A stretch of 17,235 bases of DNA, taken from CAZZKF01 sp964654995 (GTDB lineage: Bacteria; Pseudomonadota; Alphaproteobacteria; CAZZKF01). The translations under genes were made by a program, and so were the position numbers. The DNA is taken from positions 1 to 17,235 of the forward strand of contig CAZZKF010000055.1 in assembly GCA_964654995.1 (NCBI GenBank). The letters run 5' to 3'. Shown here piece by piece: positions 13,908-17,235 of this stretch. The notes below the pieces were generated by a model. That model was not told the DNA's origin. It saw only the letters and a program-made list of their open reading frames with translations, and did not search any database. The stretch's first letter is position 1. Each line of letters opens with the position of its first letter.

Positions 13908-16868
13908 TTAGAACGACGCCGTGGCTCCGATGAAGAACCGCCGTCCCAGAACGTCATACGTCGACGGGTAGGTGTTCGACTGTTCGTTGGAATCGCCGAT
14001 CAGTGGCGGCTTGTTGCCGCTGAGGTTGTCGACACCACCGTAGACGGTGAGGTATTCGGTGAACTGATAGGTGAACGAGAGGTCGAAGTAGTTCTCGGAC
14101 CCCACCGAGTTCGGGAAACCACCGTCGAAGTCGTCAACACTTCCAATGTACCGCCACCGCAGCGACACCTGCGCCGGCCCGTTCGAGTAGGTCGTGCGCA
14201 TGGTGTGCCGCCACTGCGGATCCGGCTCGCCGCAGGTCGGGCCAAAGAAGCCGGCGCAGTCCTTTCGCGGCGTGGTGATGATGGTCTGGAAGCTGTTGTT
14301 GATCACATAGGTGCCGGCAAAGGTGAAGCTCAACGTGCCGCCAACCTGCTCCAGACCGATATTGGCCATATCGAGGACGTAATCGATCTGAAGATCGATA
14401 CCCTTGGTCTTGAGGTTCAACAGGTTGTCGTTGACCGCATCGACCACATCGATATTGCCATCGGGACGCCGGGTAATCGACTGACAGAACACGCTGTTCG
14501 GATCACCGATCCGGAAGCACTCGGAAATGATGTTGTTCACGCCGCCCGCACGGGTGGAGATGAAGCCATCAACCGAGATGTTGTAGTAGTCGACGATGAT
14601 GTTGAGCCCCGGTGCGAAATCGGGCTGCAACACGGCGCCCAGCGTCCAGGTGTTGGCGCGTTCTTCCTGAAGCAGCGGATTGCCGCCGAACGAGCCCTCG
14701 ATCTGCGAGTTGGCCTGACCGAAGGGGTCGATCACGCCGTCACCGTCGGAATCCGGCACGCCCTGCGCCAGGCACAGGTCGTTAATCCCGGCAGCCACCG
14801 GGTCCGGCGTATTGTCGGCTGCACAGGGGTCGGTTGCCGGCGGGAAGCCCTGGGAGATTCCCTGGAACAGCTCGACAATGCTGGGAGCCCGGATTGCCCG
14901 CTGGAACTGACCACGGAAGGTCACGCCCGGAATGACGGTCCAGTCACCGCCGCCCGAATAGGTCCAGACGGTCCCAACGTTCTGCAGTGAATAATCCGAG
15001 AACCGCAGAGCGCCGGACACCTGCAAGCGCTCGACACCGGGAACCCCTTCGATGACCGGGATGATGGTCTCCATGAACAGCTCCCAGAGATCGAAGCGGC
15101 CCTTGGTGGCCTGGCCGGCGTTGAAGCCGAGCACGTCACCGGCCGACAGGAACTCGTCGGGACGGAACTCGCTCGACTCGGCGCGATACTCGAAGCCGTA
15201 GGCGACACCGATCGGGCCGGCGCCGAGATCCCACAAGTCGCCGGTCACGCTGACGTTGGCGACCTGCTCCTGGATCGTGGTGACATTGGCGGCACCGACG
15301 CGGACAAAGTCGGCGGCGGCTTGCGAGATGTTGCCTTCACCGAAGATGTTCAACGGTACGCAGCCACCCGACGGGTCCGAACACACCAGGTTGCCGTTGT
15401 CGTCGAAGGTCGTCTTGATGGCCTGACGGAACCGTTTCTCGGAGACGTCATTGTTCAGCAGATTGGTCGCCTGGACCCGGCCGAAGCTGTAGAAGGCCGA
15501 CCAGTTCCAGTCACCCGGAAGCGTGCCGTCAAAGCCGATCACGAAGCGATAGGTGTTGAACTCGTTCAGGCTCTGGCGCGGGCCCACCTCGATCATGCGG
15601 CGGCCGATAAACGGCAGGCTGACAAATCCGTCCTCGTCATCATCGGCGTTCTGCAGCGCCTGCTGGGTCGCCGGCGAGAAGAACGGGCTGTCGACATCAA
15701 CCTCGAGGCCACCGACGAAAGCCGGTGTCGGCGCCAGTTCCTGCGGCGAGCGGGAATTGACGAAATTGCCTTCGAAGAAGACGTTGAGCAGTTCCGGCAC
15801 GATCTCGTAGCGGGCATTACCCGTCAGCGTCCAGCGCTCCAAGGGGATCTGGATGAAGTTGACCGGTGCGTAGTTGTAACGGTCCTGCGGGTCCCGGAAG
15901 AGCTGCGGATCGCCGCTGGGGCCGAACCGGCCGATGCGGGAATCATTGGAATCGATCACCCCGTCACCGTTCGAATCGAACCGCGGGCCACCGAACACGC
16001 GGGTGCCCGGAATGCCCGAGCTGCCGCTTTTCACCAGACCGATCACGCAGGACTCGCCGGTCGGGTCCGAACATGGTGTCGAGTACCCGAACTTCTTGTT
16101 GAGCGTACCGGGATCGACCAGATCATCGCCGAGGGCGTAGAAGGTGTAGGGCCGCGCCGCCGCGAAGATCGGCTTGCGTTCCTGGTAGTTGGCGAAAACG
16201 ACAGCATTGCCGCGACCGTCGGCAAAGTTGCCGCCCATCAGGACGTTGAAGTTGTGGATGTCGCCGTCGCCCTGCTCGGTGATGCGGTACTGGTAGGAGG
16301 CTTCGGCGCCTTCAAAATTGTCCTTCAGGATGAAGTTGACGACACCCGAGATGGCGTCCGAACCGTACACGGCGGATGCGCCGCCGGTCACCACTTCCAC
16401 CCGCTCGATCAGCCCCGAAGGAATGTTGTTGATATCGACCGTGCCGCCCTGGGTCGAGGGCACGAACCGGCGCCCGTTGACCAGAACCAGGTTGCGGTTG
16501 GAGCCCAGACCACGCAGGTTGATTGTCGTGAAGCCGCCGCCCGGGTTGTTCGATGCACCGGTAAAGCCGGGCACGACCTGCGGCAGCGTGTTCAGCAGTT
16601 CTTCGACGTTGGTGGTCCCCGACAGCCGGAACTCTTCCGCCTGAACAACGGAGACCGGGCTCATGCTCGTGAGGTCGGTACGGGCAATGCGCGACCCAGT
16701 GACCGTAATCTCTTCGACTTCGGCCGCATCGGATTGCGCCTCGTCGCCGGCAGTTTGCGCCTTGACCGGTAACGTGGTCAGGGCAAGAGCAGCGCCGACG
16801 CTTGTCAACAAGGCCGAGCGCAGCCAACGCGGGCGATAGTCCTCTAAACTCGCGTCTCTCTTACTCAC
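13908..16868 (-). CDS. TonB-dependent outer-membrane receptor (second)
   Basis: A 986-residue receptor. The GTG start at 16868 has GGGGAG seven bases upstream; a TTG five codons earlier would overlap that site. The signal peptide (WLRSALLTSVGAALALTTLP) is probably cut after Ala37 (VKA|Q). The TonB-box-like VEEITVTGSRI is at about 51-61. The plug (about 62-190) shows NLRGLGSNRNLVLVNGRR, IERVEVVTGGASAVYGSDA and ISGVVNFILK. The barrel ends in Phe (GATASF). Outer-loop regions carry EF-hand-like stretches (DSNGDGVIDSND near 297, DSDGDGVID near 705, a weaker DDDEDG near 404) and five closely spaced cysteine pairs. This plug class is abundant in alpha- and gammaproteobacteria for large or organic ligands as well as metal complexes, so the substrate is open. 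Confidence 0.94.
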   Translation of the reverse strand: MSKRDASLEDYRPRWLRSALLTSVGAALALTTLPVKAQTAGDEAQSDAAEVEEITVTGSRIARTDLTSMSPVSVVQAEEFRLSGTTNVEELLNTLPQVVPGFTGASNNPGGGFTTINLRGLGSNRNLVLVNGRRFVPSTQGGTVDINNIPSGLIERVEVVTGGASAVYGSDAISGVVNFILKDNFEGAEASYQYRITEQGDGDIHNFNVLMGGNFADGRGNAVVFANYQERKPIFAAARPYTFYALGDDLVDPGTLNKKFGYSTPCSDPTGESCVIGLVKSGSSGIPGTRVFGGPRFDSNGDGVIDSNDSRIGRFGPSGDPQLFRDPQDRYNYAPVNFIQIPLERWTLTGNARYEIVPELLNVFFEGNFVNSRSPQELAPTPAFVGGLEVDVDSPFFSPATQQALQNADDDEDGFVSLPFIGRRMIEVGPRQSLNEFNTYRFVIGFDGTLPGDWNWSAFYSFGRVQATNLLNNDVSEKRFRQAIKTTFDDNGNLVCSDPSGGCVPLNIFGEGNISQAAADFVRVGAANVTTIQEQVANVSVTGDLWDLGAGPIGVAYGFEYRAESSEFRPDEFLSAGDVLGFNAGQATKGRFDLWELFMETIIPVIEGVPGVERLQVSGALRFSDYSLQNVGTVWTYSGGGDWTVIPGVTFRGQFQRAIRAPSIVELFQGISQGFPPATDPCAADNTPDPVAAGINDLCLAQGVPDSDGDGVIDPFGQANSQIEGSFGGNPLLQEERANTWTLGAVLQPDFAPGLNIIVDYYNISVDGFISTRAGGVNNIISECFRIGDPNSVFCQSITRRPDGNIDVVDAVNDNLLNLKTKGIDLQIDYVLDMANIGLEQVGGTLSFTFAGTYVINNSFQTIITTPRKDCAGFFGPTCGEPDPQWRHTMRTTYSNGPAQVSLRWRYIGSVDDFDGGFPNSVGSENYFDLSFTYQFTEYLTVYGGVDNLSGNKPPLIGDSNEQSNTYPSTYDVLGRRFFIGATASF

Positions 16869-17235
16869 GTCTCTGCTCCCCAATTGTGGTTAGAGTGGGT
16901 TTCCGACCCCGTTGCCGGGACCGGGTTTATCGTCGTGGCCGGAAAAGCGTACCGACAGCCCTCCTTGCCGCGCTTCCGCGACACCGAGAACTTCGACCTA
17001 CCATGGGATTGTTGCGCTCTCCCTAAAAAGGTCTGTCAGTCTTGTTTTCAGCCCCCCGCCTAGAACGGGTTGATGATTCTTTAGCACAACGAATTCGCCC
17101 TCGCTACAGAACTGGCGCCCTGTCGAACTTTCAGCACAAACTGTTGAAAATTTGTCACACTTCGCGGGAAGGCCCGGCCTTACCCTGTCCCTTGATGTCC
17201 AGCCAGACTCTCGAAAATCCCGCAAGATCGCCGTC
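16869..17235. other. Leader of the second receptor; no gene seen
   Basis: This 367-base stretch at the window end holds the receptor's leader. It includes an inverted repeat around 17169-17181 (AAGGCC/GGCCTT, no T-tract) and an A/T-rich segment at 17135-17160. A 75-codon minus-strand reading (16998-17225) has no ribosome site and unremarkable composition, so it is not called. I found no promoter with both hexamers. Confidence 0.55.
16876..16881 (-). promoter_or_regulatory. Shine-Dalgarno site of the second receptor
   Basis: GGGGAG on the minus strand lies seven bases before the GTG at 16868 and decides that start. Confidence 0.7.

Noticed and set aside
15321..16772. Long open plus-strand frame (483 codons) inside the second receptor
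   Set aside because: It is antisense to a well-supported receptor gene, has no family motif and no ribosome site; high-GC codon use commonly opens such frames.
17166..17185. GC-rich inverted repeat near the window end as terminator
   Set aside because: No adjacent T-tract on either strand and no gene known to end there inside the window.
16998..17225. 75-codon minus-strand frame upstream of the second receptor
   Set aside because: No ribosome site, no motif, and it occupies the receptor's leader region.

Overview
The window looks like alphaproteobacterial chromosome of moderately high GC carrying the right-hand end of a siphophage-type prophage. Three things point that way: large TonB-dependent receptors of the type expanded in Caulobacterales, Sphingomonadales and related marine groups; a TPR protein ending in a 2OG-Fe(II) oxygenase domain; and phage tail and lysis genes of the kind found in alphaproteobacterial siphophages. 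The order-level assignment is inference. No rRNA, tRNA, CRISPR array, insertion sequence or integrase was seen.

Bases 1-6735 (+ strand) hold a tightly packed phage late module. In order: the last codons of an upstream gene, two tail-tip assembly proteins, a DUF6950/NlpC-P60-like cysteine peptidase, a large tail-tip host-specificity protein with a fibronectin-like domain, a small CxxC/CxxC protein, a coiled-coil membrane protein, an M15-family endolysin, a small membrane protein (possible holin), and an overlapping Rz/Rz1-like spanin pair. Most junctions are stop/start overlaps, so this looks like one translationally coupled transcript. The prophage probably ends between 6736 and about 6840.

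Bases 6840-7181 (- strand) encode a small unrecognised soluble protein. The 580-base gap that follows (7182-7761) is the most interesting non-coding part. Read on the minus strand it holds a 15-bp perfect palindrome matching the Fur box, promoter-like hexamers, two further hairpins, and a strong intrinsic terminator. It has no usable ORF. I read it as a candidate small RNA, possibly iron-regulated.

Bases 7762-16868 form an accessory island: two TonB-dependent outer-membrane receptors on the minus strand flank two plus-strand genes, a class I SAM methyltransferase and a TPR/2OG-Fe(II) oxygenase protein. The receptors differ in class but share an acidic segment just before the TonB box, so they may use the same energy-coupling complex. 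Both end at intrinsic terminators. The oxygenase gene is followed by a C/T-rich, purine-poor tract that could be a Rho site. The last 367 bases (16869-17235) are the leader of the second receptor, with no convincing gene.
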